Below, piece by piece: positions 4,790 through 5,032 of a stretch of 5,032 nucleotides of DNA. Origin of the DNA: Moraxellaceae bacterium. GTDB taxonomy: Bacteria > Pseudomonadota > Gammaproteobacteria > Pseudomonadales > Moraxellaceae. The notes beneath the pieces were generated by a model. That model did not search any database. It saw only the letters and a program-made list of their open reading frames with translations, and was not told the origin of the DNA. Both the position numbers and the translations under genes were made by a program. The stretch spans positions 1 through 5,032 of the forward strand of contig JACMMY010000227.1 in NCBI GenBank assembly GCA_014378805.1. The letters are read 5' to 3'. How positions within the stretch are numbered: the first letter of the stretch is position 1; each line of letters starts with the position of its first letter.

Positions 4790-4794
4790 GAGGA
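4790..4794 (+). promoter_or_regulatory. Ribosome binding site of pntA
   Basis: GAGGA lies 6 bases before the ATG at 4801, a near-ideal spacing. It fixes the start of pntA, although the reading frame is cut by the window end. Confidence 0.75.
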
Positions 4795-4800
4795 ACACTC

Positions 4801-5032
4801 ATGCAAATCGGAATACCAACCGAAAGCGTTGCGGGCGAAACTCGCGTCGCCGCTACTCCTGAAACAGTCAAGAAGCTCACAGCAAGCGGTCATACTGTTG
4901 TTGTTCAACGTGGTGCAGGCGTAAAAGCCGCCTATATTGACAGCGCATTTGAAGAAGCTGGTGCGAAAATTACTGATGATGCCTATATTGGCAGCCAAAT
5001 TATTTTGAAGGTTCGCGCGCCGAAGGCCGACG
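4801..5032 (+). CDS. pntA: NAD(P) transhydrogenase subunit alpha, N-terminal part (3' end outside window)
   Basis: Seventy-seven codons are visible. The start MQIGIPTESVAGETRVAATP followed by ETVKKL matches the N-terminal domain shared by PntA and alanine dehydrogenase, in which the basic residue of the ETRVA block and the following TP are conserved. The next part (HTVVVQRGAGVKAAYID, then SAFEEAGAKI and ILKVRAP) continues the match without a gap. PntA carries the NAD(H)-binding domain dI of the proton-translocating transhydrogenase. With the membrane subunits it uses the proton gradient to reduce NADP+ with NADH, supplying NADPH. The sequence looks like the Acinetobacter split alpha subunit, where further pnt genes normally follow, but they are beyond this window. 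It is transcribed divergently from the flavin/cytochrome operon, and its start is supported by a strong Shine-Dalgarno. Confidence 0.92.
   Translation, partial: MQIGIPTESVAGETRVAATPETVKKLTASGHTVVVQRGAGVKAAYIDSAFEEAGAKITDDAYIGSQIILKVRAPKAD

Larger units (their letters stand above)
4225..4800. other. 576-bp intergenic region between divergent barrel gene and pntA
   Basis: No convincing gene is present. From left to right it holds the minus-strand operon promoter with Fur and tandem-repeat sites (4253-4315), a patch at 4391-4480 of about 50% GC, and an AT-rich tract at 4541-4680 of about 17% GC containing a long dyad. It ends with a dyad, a -10-like box and a leader hairpin ahead of pntA. The longest translated stretches lack starts and ribosome binding sites. 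Confidence 0.7.

Noticed and set aside
4759..4998. Minus-strand 79-residue ORF
   Set aside because: It lies opposite the convincing pntA start and is Cys/Ser/Asn rich in a way typical of antisense shadows.
1..5032. CRISPR array, insertion sequence or phage genes
   Set aside because: No regularly spaced repeats, transposase, integrase or target-site duplications were seen; gene content is ordinary chromosomal.

Overview
The window looks like a chromosomal segment of a low-to-moderate GC gammaproteobacterium, most likely Acinetobacter or another member of the Moraxellaceae. The reasons are the style of the type II secretion GspL/GspM pair, a DUF4870/COG3671-type membrane protein directly behind gspM, and a pntA N-terminus that reads like the split Acinetobacter transhydrogenase alpha subunit. 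This assignment rests on recognising protein sequences by eye; no search was run.

Layout. (1) Positions 2-1302, plus strand: the end of a type II secretion operon. It holds the C-terminal part of gspL, then gspM (ATGA overlap), then a small three-helix membrane protein that starts a few bases after the gspM stop. (2) Positions 1303-1481: a convergent intergenic gap with dyads, including a probable bidirectional terminator. (3) Positions 1482-4224, minus strand: a compact four-gene operon. In transcription order it encodes an outer-membrane beta-barrel protein, a periplasmic FMN-binding-domain protein with an SGAT flavinylation motif, an ApbE-type FAD:protein FMN transferase, and a four-helix membrane protein with a His pattern fit for b-type haems. 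(4) Positions 4225-4800: a 576-bp intergenic region. It holds the operon promoter with a good Fur-box candidate over its -10, a tandem 11-bp-spaced repeat upstream of its -35, a roughly 50% GC patch, a very AT-rich tract with a 12-bp perfect dyad, and a 9-bp dyad next to the likely pntA promoter. (5) Positions 4801-5032, plus strand: the start of pntA, cut by the window end.

How the genes may work together. The minus-strand operon reads as an iron-regulated extracytoplasmic electron-transfer module. The cytochrome-like protein would move electrons across the inner membrane, the ApbE protein would attach FMN to the periplasmic carrier, and the barrel would sit in the outer membrane as a channel or partner. 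With a Fur site, ferric iron or ferric chelate reduction is the simplest hypothesis. The gene families are recognised; the joint function and iron link are inference, and this is the most interesting part of the window.
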